The position numbers and the translations under genes are program-made. Shown here in pieces: positions 55,000-64,000 of a stretch of DNA of 64,000 bases. The notes beneath the pieces are model-generated. The model saw only the letters and a program-made list of their open reading frames with translations, was not told the origin of the DNA and did not search any database. Positions within the stretch are counted from its first letter, which is position 1; every line of letters starts with the position of its first letter. Origin of the DNA: Ichthyophis bannanicus (Eukaryota > Chordata > Amphibia > Gymnophiona > Ichthyophiidae); assembly GCA_033557465.1 (NCBI GenBank), contig CM066045.1, forward strand, positions 134,933,596 through 134,997,595, in the 5' to 3' direction.

Positions 55000-56965
55000 G
55001 GCTGGGAAAAGTCTCCCGCCCTGCCTGGGAAGTCAAAAGCTCCCCCCCCAGACTGGCTGGGAGCTGAGGCTTCTGAGCTTTTGGCTTCCTCTGCCCATGG
55101 TCTTGGCTCTTGGGCTGGGAGCCCTGTTGCTGTTGCCCCGAGTAGGGTTGGTACTGGCCCTGGAGGCAGGACCCCTTTTCCTCGGAAAAAGTGGTCTTTT
55201 CCCTTATGGCTTCTTCTGGGGGCGGATCGAGGTCTTCCTCAAGAGCCTCTGCCTGGTCAAGACTTTGGCCTCTATCTCAGCCGCCTTGTCGGCCATAGCT
55301 TACAGAACAAGTTTTCTCCGGTGCAGGGGATATCCAGCAATTTTTCTTGCACCCATTGCTCGAGGTCTGAGGTCTGCAACCAGGCCTGGCACTGGGCTCC
55401 TATGCCCGTTGCTGCTACTCAGGCTGCAGATTCAAAGCAGTCTTAAGGCGGTGCGGGAAAGAAACTTCGAGCAGTCCTGGATCCCAGAGGTCAGAGCTTG
55501 GAACCTCTGTGGGAGGAGTTCCTCAACGAGGCCTGCAGAGAAGCCTGCCAGTTCTTGGTTGAGGCCCTTAAAATACATACCTATGTACAATTCATAGGCC
55601 TGAATCAGACAGCTCAGCATGGATCCCTGGAAGCACTTGTGCCCGAGGATGTCAAGGGCTTGGGCCTCACTGCCTGGTGAACAGAAGAGTAGCACTTCTG
55701 ACTCTTCAGTTTTTGCATAGTGGACTCCACGAGACCATGGAGTTATGCAGGAGTTGGGATTTTTGGAAACCCGAACCCTTCTTGACACAGTAAATGGCGT
55801 CGAGGCTTCGGCTGACCACTGGCACCGAGGCCAGGGTCTCCCACATCCTCAGGAGCAGCCACTCGAGGATGGGCTGTACCGGCACCATGACAGAGTCTCC
55901 TTTGGCATGGACTCATACTGGAGAATCTCCAGTTCTTCAGTGCGCAGGTCTTCCTCTGACTCGGTTGGGACCGAAAGGGCCCAGGCCATGTCCCGGACAA
56001 AGTCATGGAAGACCACATCCTTGGGGGACAATGGCGCCAGGGCTCTGGGGGAGACGGCTCCGAAGGGACGTCTCTGTGTCAGGAGGTCTCTGGCAAGGCT
56101 TCGACATCAATCAGAGCCAGAGGGCATCGAGGACTCCGAGACTCAGGACTCCCGCACCTCAAAGCCGGCCCTGAGGAACCGGGGTCCTCCGGTAGATCTT
56201 GAGTTGGATTCCTGGAAACTGGTTGGGGAAGAACGGATACCCGATGATTGGGACAGAGATCTCTATCAGTGCCAAGGGCTCGCCTGAAGCGGTGGCGATC
56301 GGGGCCTGGCTTGATACTCCGGACTCCCCCTGCAGTTGGAGGCCCGGTTGTCGGGGCAGATGATGCAGACAGACCTGACATCACTTGCTGCAAGGCCAGG
56401 ATGGCAGAGATAGTCTGCTCCAAGGTCACCATTCTAGATTAAATGCCAGAAAGCTCTCTAGCTGTCGGCATGAGCACCGAGGGCCTCTGGTCCAATGTCG
56501 GTACACTCATGAGTGCATCCTCAATGAAGACTACAGCCTCGAGGAGCCTCGCATGGTCATCGATGGCCGAGGACTCCTCCTTAGATATGTTAGGGAGGCA
56601 CTGCTCGGAATCGCCCGAGTCCCTCCTCAGGACCTTACCGGGTTTCTGCGGTGGAACCTCAACTGGCATCAAAGATTTTTTTTCTTTTTCTTTCAGGGGT
56701 TTTTATGGAGCAGCTGCCACCGTGGGACTCCAAAGACACCCGGGCCTCAAAGGAGGTGCTCGGTGTGGGAAGCATCAGACCTCTCTTAACTCCAACCTTT
56801 TTTCTTTTGGTTTTCGGAGTCATGGCCTGTCATAGGTCGCAGGTGGTACTGTCATGGTCTGGGCAGAGACAGTGTAAGCACCAGCCGTGGGTGTCTGTAA
56901 CAGACATGGTTTGACTGCAGCGGTCACACTTTTTGAACCCACCCTCCATGCTGGGAGACACCTGG
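55000..56965 (-). pseudogene. DIRS E gag-like gene, degraded
   Basis: The N-terminus at about 56950 reads EGGFKKCDRCSQTMSVTDTH, followed by CLHCLCPDHDSTTCDL, a four-cysteine zinc-binding start that shows what D should look like. Downstream pieces match D: SPKDVVFHDFVRDMAWALSV (about 56030-55970), LEILQYESMPKETLSW (about 55940-55890), LLLRMWETL (about 55850) and MLSCLIQAYELYIGMYFKGL (about 55625-55560). There are several frameshifts. Confidence 0.8.
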
Positions 56966-57199
56966 CTGGGGTCGACGACCCCCCCGGGCGAAAAAAGGAA
57001 CAAACGCTGGTCGAGGCAAAACCTTGTCAAAAAGAAGAGGGAGCAGAGGACGGTGCCGGCACGATGTGGGAAGAGGAACTGGTACGCAAACCGGGAAAAC
57101 AACTTTTTAGGATCAATTTCTGAGGAATTTTCTGTGAAAACGGGACAAGCGTCCGTTGGGCTCCACAGAAAAGGACACTGATCAAGACAGCACTCTGGG

Positions 57200-57345
57200 G
57201 CAGGAAGGGGACTACGCATGCATGGTAGCATTCCCAAAGGCTTTCTTTGAAAGCTAGGGAAATGCTCTGCATGGGCTCAGTCGGTGCTGACGTCACCCAA
57301 ATGTGAGGACCGACTTCCTGCTTGTTCCTGGAGAAGCAATAGAGT
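57200..57345 (-). repeat. DIRS E left terminal repeat
   Basis: The plus strand cccaaaggctttctttgaaagct and gctgacgtcaccc matches D's left repeat (52009-52080) with scattered changes. The end continues into gcttgttcctggagaagc. Confidence 0.8.
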
Positions 57346-57347
57346 AG

Positions 57348-58200
57348 ACACACAGGAAGGTGTACATAACATGAGGAGGGATCTAGCTAAGCTTGAAGAA
57401 TGGTCTAGAATTTGGCAGCTGGGATTTAATGTTAAAAATGTAAGATCATGCATTTGGGCTGCAGCAATCCAAGGGAGCAATATAGTATAGGGGGTGAAGT
57501 ACTTTTGTCCACTAAAGAAGAGCGGGACCTAGGCATGGTTGTGTCTGATGATCTTAAAGTAGCTAAACAGGTAGAAAAGGCAACGGCAAAAGCTAGAAGG
57601 ATGCTTGGGTGCATACGGAGAGGAATAGCTAGTAGAAAAAAGGAGGTGATAATGCCTCTGTATAAGTCTTTGGTGCGACCTCATTTGGAGTATAGTGTGC
57701 AATTCTGGAGACCGCACCTTCAAAGGATGTGAACAGGATGGAGTCGGTGCAGAGGGTGGCTACTAAAATGATTAGTGGTCTTCATTATAAAGCATATGAG
57801 GACAGACTTAAGGATCTTAATATATACACCTTAGAGGAAAGGCGGGATAGAGGTGATATGATTGAGATGTTTAAATACCTCAGTGGCATAAATGTTCAGG
57901 GAGAGCGCCTCTTTCAATTGAAAGCAAGTTCTGCTATGAGGGGACATGGGCTGAGGGTGAAGGGAGATAGATTCAGGAGTGATATGTGGAAATATTTCTT
58001 TACGAAGAGAGTAGTGGATCCGTGGAATAGTCTCCCAGTGGAGGTGGTAGAGATGAGGACAGTAACTGAATTCAAAAAAGCATGGGACAAACACAGGATC
58101 TCTAAAGGTAAAAAGGGGACTGTTGTAGTTGTTGATATGGAAGGACAGACTAGATAGGCCATGTGGTCTTTTTCTGTCGTCATACTTCTATGTTTCTATG
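57348..58200 (+). mobile_element. CR1-clade LINE, 3' end with RT thumb
   Basis: The translation starts with RDLAKLEEWSRIWQLGFNVK. It continues with a frameshifted LYKSLVRPHLEYSVQFWRPHL block (57661-57720) and the terminal reading 57729-58157 (EDRLKDLNIYTLEERRDRGD, then FFTKRVVDPWNSLPVEVVEM). It ends with the CR1 3' signature tttctgtcgtcatacttctatg. Only one short frame change near 57720 interrupts it, so this is a fairly young insertion. The 5' end lies at the edge of DIRS E. Confidence 0.88.
57448..58157 (+). pseudogene. CR1 reverse transcriptase C-terminus
   Basis: These are the last 230 or so residues of the CR1 RT protein. The frames 57448-57732 and 57729-58157 overlap at the frame change. 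A TGA at 57730-57732 closes the first frame right after HLQRM. The thumb and C-terminal domain match the other CR1 at 4900-5127 (LYKSLVRPHLEYCFQFW). The catalytic palm is missing because of 5' truncation, so no activity is possible. Confidence 0.85.
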
Positions 58201-58395
58201 CAAGCAACAGGCTCTGTCCAGGGAAAGAAACACTTAAGAGGGCAGCACTGGGGGTGGCAAAATAATGCCAGTAGGGAGTGAGTGGGTTAAGACAGAAAGG
58301 AAAGATTGAAAGAGGCTCAACCAGACGTGAACAAGACAAAGCTGAGGGACCCCATCTGGGAGGGTTTATGAAAGACTTCTAGAACTTTTCCTTTA

Positions 58396-60450
58396 CATTA
58401 GATCTTGTGCAAGATGATAACTATGGAATGGAGGTGCCGGATATTGTTTTGAGAGGTTCTTGCCTTCTTGGTTAGCTGTATCCCTTGCATTCAAATAATC
58501 TAGAATATTTGTTCCTTGGTTACAGCGGTAACTAAGGAAGACCACTATCCCAGTGCAGGAAGGTTTGGTCTTGAAAGATTTGTAGGGCAGTAAGTGGAAC
58601 TTCCTTTGAAGCAGGCATTTGCCGCCTCTGTTTTGGGTATGGTTATGGTGCAAGGGCTCTGTTTCGCTGGACACAGCAGTTTCTGGAGTCCTTGGAGGCA
58701 GCTAGGTTGGAGTCTGCTGCAGCCTACTTATCTGATGTCCTGTATGATCTTATTCACATCAATTCCAAATTGATGGCTTCAGTATGGTAGTGGCTCGTAG
58801 GTGGCTCTAACCTGGCCACTGGTCTGCAGATTCTGCCTCAAAAGTGTCTTTCTGTAAGCTACATTTTTGGGGTAGGCATCCGTTTGGGGAAGATTTGGAG
58901 AAGCTGGTTAAAAACTTCAGTGAAGCCAAGCCTCAGCATCTCCTGGAGGATTGTCCACGCACTTCAGTGAAGAGTTCAACAGGATATTCTCAATCTAGAG
59001 ACCGGGGTCTTTAAGACATAGGGTGGTCATTGGCAGCATTTCCTCCTCCTTTGGGATGAATAGGTTTAGGAAATCAGCTTTTTGAGAAATAGATAAGGAT
59101 TGAGAAGGCTGGAGGTTCCAAGAGCTCACATTGAGTCATAGCTGACCCACTCTGACTGTGCACGTGGGAGGTCAACGGGGCCACCCTCAGAGTTGGTTCA
59201 AGGTGTTGGTGCCCTAGGCAAACCTTAAACCTTATGCCCCTGCTGGCTATCAGAATTATTTGTTTAGCTCTGAATGCTCTGCTCTTTGCTGCCACCTCAG
59301 AAACTGCAACCCCAGGCAACTACCTATTTTGCCGAATGGTTGGCCTGACCCTGGAGGTCAGCTCCAGCACTATTACGCTTCAGATCAGTGCATTTGAGGC
59401 AATTCGACTAAGGTATCTGCTAGTATTTGCAGATACCTTTTTGGAGTCCCCATGTGGGTCTTCGTTCAAGAGGACAGCAGTGTTAAGACACATTCTTCCA
59501 TCTTCAATAGTGGGAGGTGGTAATTCAGGTGCCCATTTAGGACACTGGAGAGGTCCTTATTCCATCTAGTTTATGGTACCCAAGAAGGGGGAAACCTTTC
59601 TGCCTATTCTGGATCTATGAAGGGTCAAATAGGTTCATTGTGTGAAATGGAAACCTTGTGATCAGTTTGGACAGTATTTTGGAAGAGCAAATTTCTGACC
59701 TCTTTGGATCTCTCAAGGTATATCTTCACATTCCCATTTCTCCTCGGTCAGAGAGGTCCTGCATTTCTTTCTGTTCCTTTGGGGCTCACAATAGTTCCCC
59801 AAACCTTTTCTGAGATGGTGGTGGTCGTATTTTTTGCACAGGGTATAGGGAATTGGATTTAGCTCGCACCTTTCCTTAGAAGTTGAAGATGAGTTACATT
59901 CTGTCCCCAGAGGGCTTATAGTCTAAGCTTATATATAAGGCAATGGAGGGATAAGTGGCTTGCTTAAGATCACAAGCAGCTGCAGTGGGATTCAAACCTC
60001 GACTTCCCTGGTTCGAGCCCACTGTTCATCCCTACCTGGATGACTGGTTGCAGCCATACAGTTTGGCAGGAAGGGAAAGAAAAAAAGGCTACAAAGTTAT
60101 CCTTTTATCACCTCTTGTTAAATAATGGGCTGGTTACGGTTAGATCTGAAATAGTTAATTGTATTCAAGCAAAGAAGTGGCTGCAGGTTTGCATTTTTCT
60201 CCCCACTGGGTGCTAGTCTGATTCAGCTCAGCCTTTTCTCTGACTCTCCTATTCCTAAATCTTACTCTGTCGAGTTATATGTAAATCTAAGATTAGTCAT
60301 CATTTAGATCCTTGGTAGTGCATCTCCAATGTCAGTGGTTTTAGCTATTCTGTCCCTCACATATACCCTTACTGTGAGAGGAGGGATCATGCACTCTAAT
60401 GTCAGAAGCCTAGAACCCACTCTGAAGAATGCATATTTTTATCTTGAAAC
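58396..60450 (+). mobile_element. Second-family DIRS-like element, gag end and RT
   Basis: A gag-like block of the form FWGRHPFGEDLEKLVKNFSE lies at about 58870-58930 and matches about 30850-30910 in the copy at 30150. RT blocks follow: FMVPKKGETFLPILDL (59570-59620), then YLHIPISPRSERSCISFCSF (about 59718-59775), a decayed LPFGL entry, and, after a SINE, VHPYLDDWL (60022-60050) with the catalytic YLDD intact. A possible unrelated repeat (tgccctaggcaaaccttaaacc near 59208) interrupts it at about 59080-59400. There are many stops. Confidence 0.6.
59858..60020 (-). mobile_element. tRNA-derived SINE inserted in the second-family DIRS RT
   Basis: Plus-strand inverse view: the tail-side text acattctgtccccagagggc comes first. 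Then follow ggcaatggagggataagtgg and agatcacaag (inverse SINE core), then the inverse B-box gggattcaaacc. The RT reading resumes directly after it with HPYLDDWL. Confidence 0.7.
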
Positions 60451-60487
60451 ATTAGTTAAATTACAACTGTGAAGGTTTGTGTTTTTT

Positions 60488-61596
60488 TTAAATTTTATTT
60501 TGATCCAATATCAGATAACCAGGAAGTGTAATCTCTTCACCTGAGCTATAAGAAGGGCTATGACCAGAGGAGCAAAATTCTGGGGTTGACAAAGTTCTGA
60601 AAGAAGCCAACTGTTGTGACAAATTGAGGCCACAGTGCGTCACGTCACCTGCCTCATTAGATGGTGCAGTTCTGCCTTTCATTGAGGAAAACAACAGTAT
60701 TGCAATCCTGAGTTTGCTTGGGGCTGGGTTGATTCTTGACAGTATTAACACATGACTTATGCTCTGTGTAAGAGAAGTTATGACACAATGGTCTGTGCTG
60801 CCAACATTCCTGGGAAGGTGGAAGAACAGCAGAAATAACCGGGGCTGCTGGGTGACTACTTAACATGGTGGTGTACCAAAAATGTTCTGCTGCCATATAG
60901 CTTGAAAAACAAGAATTCCGAGATGGCCCTGTAAGATGATGATGCACGGGTGCACTACTGATGTTATCCCCACGGCAGTGACCATGCATGGAAGCAGCCT
61001 AATGCTGCAGCAAGCACTGAATATAAGAGCTATGTTTAGATTAGCAATCACTTTAATGTCATTGTGTTTTCTTCTAATTGCTACTGTTCGGTAGTTCCTT
61101 TGAATAAAAACCACCTGTTCGTAAAACAAACAAGCACTAAGCTATTATGGGCAACTGCTGGTCATGGTTGGCACTTTTTCAGAACATATTAAATAGCACC
61201 TGCTGGACAGAAAAGCCACAAGAGGGCAGCATCCTTTTACCAAACAGCAAAGCTCTAGGAGTCCAAGATAAATGCTGTCCGCACAAACACTTTATAGGAT
61301 TGCTGCAAACTGTTGTTCACGTTGTCACCCTTTTTCCGTCTGTTCAACCAATGTTTTCTCCAGGTACTAGTTGTCCCTGAGGGGGATTTACGAAAATGAC
61401 ACAGTAATTCAATATGTGAGACTTTGCAGGTTCAAGTTTTGTGTCTTTCAAAGTACAGTAGTTCTTGCCTTTGGCAGTAAAATGTCTTTCACAAGTTTAA
61501 AGTGCAGCACTGCTAGTCCTCTTAATGTATAGAAATTTACAGTAGGTCAGTATCATTTTTGCTTTATCACAGAAGTGAAGCAGGAAGAAGCGGAGC
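60488..61596 (-). other. Probable 3' UTR of a host gene
   Basis: On the minus strand this follows the stop codon at 61597-61599 and holds no transposon that I recognise. A plus-strand TTTATT at 60494-60499 is a minus-strand AATAAA polyadenylation signal, which would give a 1.1-kb 3' UTR. A frame at 60751-60488 exists but has no coding support. This call depends on the exon at 61597. Confidence 0.4.
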
Positions 61597-61772
61597 TCAT
61601 TTTACGGTAACAGCTGAGGCTCCATGAATGGACTCCATAATGGCTGTGAAACGACTGCAGAGATCATAGGGCGAGTTGGGCCGGATCCTGGGAGGTTCTT
61701 TCAGAACAATGATTTCCGCTGAGCAATCCAAAAGTCGTGGCAGGAACTCCCCTAGTTTAAGCCGCAGGTGCT
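61597..61772 (-). CDS. Candidate terminal coding exon of a host gene
   Basis: On the minus strand a pyrimidine-rich acceptor (ttcttcctctccag) precedes an open block of 57 codons plus stop. It starts HLRLKLGEFLPRLLDCSAE. The middle reads LKEPPRIRPNSPYDLCSRF and the end reads ASAVTVK then TGA. Composition and codon use look like a conserved protein, and no transposon family here resembles it. I do not recognise the gene. An alternative is an internal exon using the donor-like gtaaaa that overlaps the last two codons. That donor would leave phase 0, the same phase in which the exon at 38897-39124 starts, so a single gene cannot be excluded. Upstream exons would lie beyond the right edge. Confidence 0.55.
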
Positions 61773-61920
61773 CTGGAGAGGAAGAAAAAACTAGTAAATT
61801 ACATGCAAATCAAAATGCAACATAAAACACCCCAAAAACCCCTCTATTAAAGGAATAAACTAGTTGCATAAAGGTTGTCAAGGCCCTGCCAGTATCACTG
61901 CACACCCGTTTAGCTAGTTA

Positions 61921-62090
61921 CTCACCTGTAGCAAATGTTCTCCATGAATAACAGGAATAATTCCTCTATTATGGGTGACATCACTGACAGCTCCGCATGG
62001 AATGCTCCCCAGCTTCCAAAGGAAGCTTTTGGGAGGTATGCTGCGCCTGCGTTCCCCGCCCGCCATGGCGCCATATTCTCCAGTATGATT
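61921..62090 (-). repeat. DIRS F right terminal repeat
   Basis: The plus strand ctcacctgtagcaaatgttc and gctccccagcttccaaagg follow the layout of the right repeats of B and D. A ctgcgcctgcgttcc block takes the place of the NRF1-like site. Confidence 0.75.
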
Positions 62091-62180
62091 AAATAGCAAG
62101 AGCCAGAAAGGCAACTATCCGGGGAAGTGGAAGGGTTGTGAGGATTTATTCCTGCTATTCACGAAGAACAACCTGGTTAT

Positions 62181-63042
62181 CTAGCAATTTTTTACATCTT
62201 AATCCCAGTAAGTCTGCAGTTCTGGTTCACCTTGAGCTCGTCTCTCCCCCACACTGGCTCCATTCCTCCCTGGTTCCCCTATACCTCTGGTTGACTCATT
62301 CCATTATCTGGGAGTCATTCTGTTCTCCTCCCTGTCCTTTCATGCCCCTCTCACTTCCCTGATCCACCGTTCCTTTTTTTTTTTTTTTCACGTCATCAGT
62401 TCTGCACCATCCGTCCGTCCATTCCTCTCAGTTCCATCTCTGACCTCATTCTTGTCATCTCAAATATCGACTACTGTAATATAGTCTCTTGGCCTTCCTC
62501 AGTATCAGCTTCATAGACTTCAAATATACAAAACACTGTAGTACATATTCGCTCCCACGCTTCATGTTCTGAACGTCACTCCCTTCCTAATCAGTCACCA
62601 TTGACAGTAAAATATCGTCTTCAGTAAAAAGTGCATTAAAAGTAAGAGTGCATTACACTCTGGTTCTCCCCCGTTATCTTTCTGACTTTCTGCTTCTCCA
62701 CTCCTCACATTATGTCTTTTGCAATATTCATGCTAATCACCTACTCCTTCCTTCTGCATCCTAGGCCATGTTAGTTTCCACCTGTTTCTCTGTCTTCAAG
62801 CGCTATTAAAAACCCATCTTTTCAGCATTGCATTTGACTTGCCAGTACCCTAAGTGTGTCTTACCCCTTCTTTGTGTCCTTTTCTCCCCCCTTTACCTCC
62901 CTGGTATAACTGTTAATCTGTCCTATTGAAGCAACGGAGTTCTTTTACCTACTTTATTTTTAACTTGTTTTATTTTGTACACCGCCCTGCTGCACTAGTG
63001 AAGGGCAGTTTTACCAAATACAACAAACACAAACACCCGCCA
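62181..63042 (+). mobile_element. L2-type LINE 3' part inserted in the ICR of DIRS F
   Basis: Translation begins LHLNPSKSAVLVHLELVSPP and then, in another frame, gives a HYLGVILFSSLSFHA-like block (about 62305-62345). A thumb region with many stops follows (62395-62600). The 3' end has tttgtacaccgccctgctgc and ends in caaacacaaacac. Flanking text on both sides is one ICR, so the LINE split it. The inner part of the ICR (acaggtgag) appears lost or altered. Confidence 0.72.
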
Positions 63043-63204
63043 CAAGTAACTATGCTTTTTTCGTGAACAAGCAGAAAATAAGTCCTCATGTATGGGACTC
63101 TCAAGCACCAGGCTGCCAGAATCCGAGGAAAAAGAATAGCCCAAATGGGCATCGAGAACTAGAGAAGCCAGGAAGACCACAGAGGCAGTCCTGTCAAGGG
63201 ACTC

Positions 63205-64000
63205 ATCTGATGCAGTATCCACAGCTGACTTTGACAAAGGGAATTTTAAGCAGATGGCTGGCAGACAGAAGGACGCTCAAGACCCAAAGAGATGCAGGAG
63301 CACAGCCTGGCCAAAAGTGCAGAATCCCCATCCAGACAGTAATGGGCTGTGAAGGTATGGATCGAGGACCATGTCGCAACCCTGCAGATCTCTTCTGCAG
63401 AGACAGAATGGAGATTGGCCATCGCACAGACATTGTGAGCTGTGACATGACCTTCAAGGCTCAGACCAGTCAAGCAATAGGCATGGGCAATACAATCCGC
63501 GAGCCAGAGGGACAGCATATGCTTTGAAACAGTGACTCCCAGTCAATTGGGATTAAAGGAGATGAACAAATGAGAGGACCGACTATGCGCCTTTGTGAGT
63601 TCCAAGTAGAAGGCAAATGCACACTTGCAATCCAGCGTGTGCAACCCTGCCTCACCGTGAATGGTGCGAGGCCGGGGAAAGAACGTTGGAAGGACAATGG
63701 ACTGGTTGAGGTGGAAAGCCAAGACCACCTTTGGCAGAAAACATGGGTGTGTGCAAAGCACCACCTGGTTCTGGTGAAACCTGGTGTAATGGAGGATGTG
63801 TGACCAGAGCCTGGAGCTCACTCACTCGCCAGGCCGGCAGGGCAGCCAATGGGAAGAGGACTTTTCAGGTCAAGAACTTCAGTGGACACACATCCAGTGG
63901 TTCAAAGGGAGCCCGCAGAAGACCATGTTCAGATCCCAAGCAACCGTAGGGGGCTTAACTGGAGACTCCAAAGCAAGCCCCACATGAAGTGGTGCATCAG
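63205..64000 (-). pseudogene. DIRS F tyrosine recombinase, partial and degraded
   Basis: Pieces on the minus strand are ALPAWRVSELQALVTHPP (63850-63790; box I with Arg kept), then HYTRFHQNQVVLCTHPCFLP (about 63790-63730), VLPTFFPRPRTIHGEAGLHT (about 63690-63635), LSLEGHVTAHNVCAMANLHS (about 63465-63405; box II reads HNVC, second Arg lost to Cys) and FTAHYCLDGDS (about 63350-63320; tyrosine kept). Several frame changes separate them. The N-terminal part lies beyond 64000. Confidence 0.82.

Larger units (their letters stand above)
52120..57347 (-). mobile_element. DIRS copy E, degraded, head to tail with D
   Basis: This is read on the minus strand. The left terminal repeat is at 57200-57345, followed by gag, RT-RNase H and the tyrosine recombinase. 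After the recombinase the text jumps within about 20 bases to the right terminus (52120-52175). The usual 140-base spacer, the internal complementary region and most of the right repeat are therefore missing. Terminal sequences relate it to D (gacgtcaccca), though it is older. The right end is fused to the left end of D. Confidence 0.85.
61913..64000 (-). mobile_element. DIRS copy F, right end, interrupted by L2, runs out of window
   Basis: Reading on the minus strand from the right edge of the window, one meets the tyrosine recombinase (64000-63205), a spacer, one half of the internal complementary region (63095-63044), an L2 insertion, the other half (62170-62136), and the right terminal repeat (62090-61913). 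The terminal text (gtgacatcactgac, then aggaagcttttgggag) relates it to both subfamilies but with many changes, so it is an older branch. RT and gag are beyond the window. Confidence 0.82.

Noticed and set aside
58201..58395. Search for remaining CR1 or DIRS text between the CR1 end and the second-family DIRS
   Set aside because: No convincing similarity to either was found, so it was left unassigned.
60488..60751. Minus-strand frame of 87 codons
   Set aside because: It lies downstream of a probable stop codon in what looks like a 3' UTR and has no acceptor or family resemblance.

Overview
This 64 kb window is transposon-dense DNA from a large vertebrate genome. I see no prokaryotic features, operons, rRNA or tRNA genes, or CRISPR arrays. 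The mixture of repeats points to an amphibian, with a caecilian the best guess: several DIRS-type tyrosine-recombinase retrotransposons of one lineage, L2- and CR1-clade LINEs, tRNA- and 5S-derived SINEs, a Penelope-like element, and a hAT-type MITE. The species call is inference. Nearly all coding capacity belongs to retroelements. Host sequence that I can support is limited to two candidate exons on the minus strand, at 38897-39124 and 61597-61772.

Layout. 1-3240 is DIRS copy A (+, 5' part outside the window), followed by a SINE and an L2 3' end. 4443-6625 is a CR1 (-). 6640-7935 is an old DIRS of a second family. 8326-12110 is an almost complete L2-type LINE (+). 12111-14140 has no recognised feature. 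14350-23060 is a three-layer nest: an old minus-strand DIRS (G, pieces at 14350-14987, 16033-17068 and 22524-23060) interrupted by an L2 (14988-16032) and by the nearly complete DIRS copy B (+, 17069-22523). 23525-28740 is a second L2-type LINE holding a half-LINE-1-like, ORF1-only insertion at 24890-26482 with a 13-bp target-site duplication. 29160-30125 holds a 5S-derived SINE and a CR1 3' end. 30150-32035 is another second-family DIRS, followed by DIRS copy C (32036-35213). 35214-44990 is less dense: a fragment of a widespread uncharacterised protein family, a 0.44-kb near-perfect palindrome, SINEs, a host exon, a Penelope-like element with a hammerhead-like motif, and a hAT MITE. 45000-60450 looks like a second-family DIRS split by about 12 kb containing DIRS D (-, 46366-52119), DIRS E (-, 52120-57347) and a CR1 3' end. 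60488-61772 holds a probable 3' UTR and coding exon. 61913-64000 is DIRS copy F (-), interrupted by an L2 inside its internal complementary region.

How the DIRS genes work together. Each element of the main lineage reads gag, then reverse transcriptase-RNase H, then tyrosine recombinase, then an internal complementary region (ICR), then a terminal repeat that is the inverse of the left one. The ICR is complementary to the two element ends placed side by side, which is the signature of the DIRS circular intermediate that the tyrosine recombinase integrates. D is the youngest copy: its terminal repeats differ at one site in 140 by my reading, its recombinase is open with catalytic residues intact, and its only coding lesions that I see are one stop near the gag N-terminus and a one-base deletion in the RT. 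A, B, C, E, F and G carry stops, frameshifts or lost catalytic residues.
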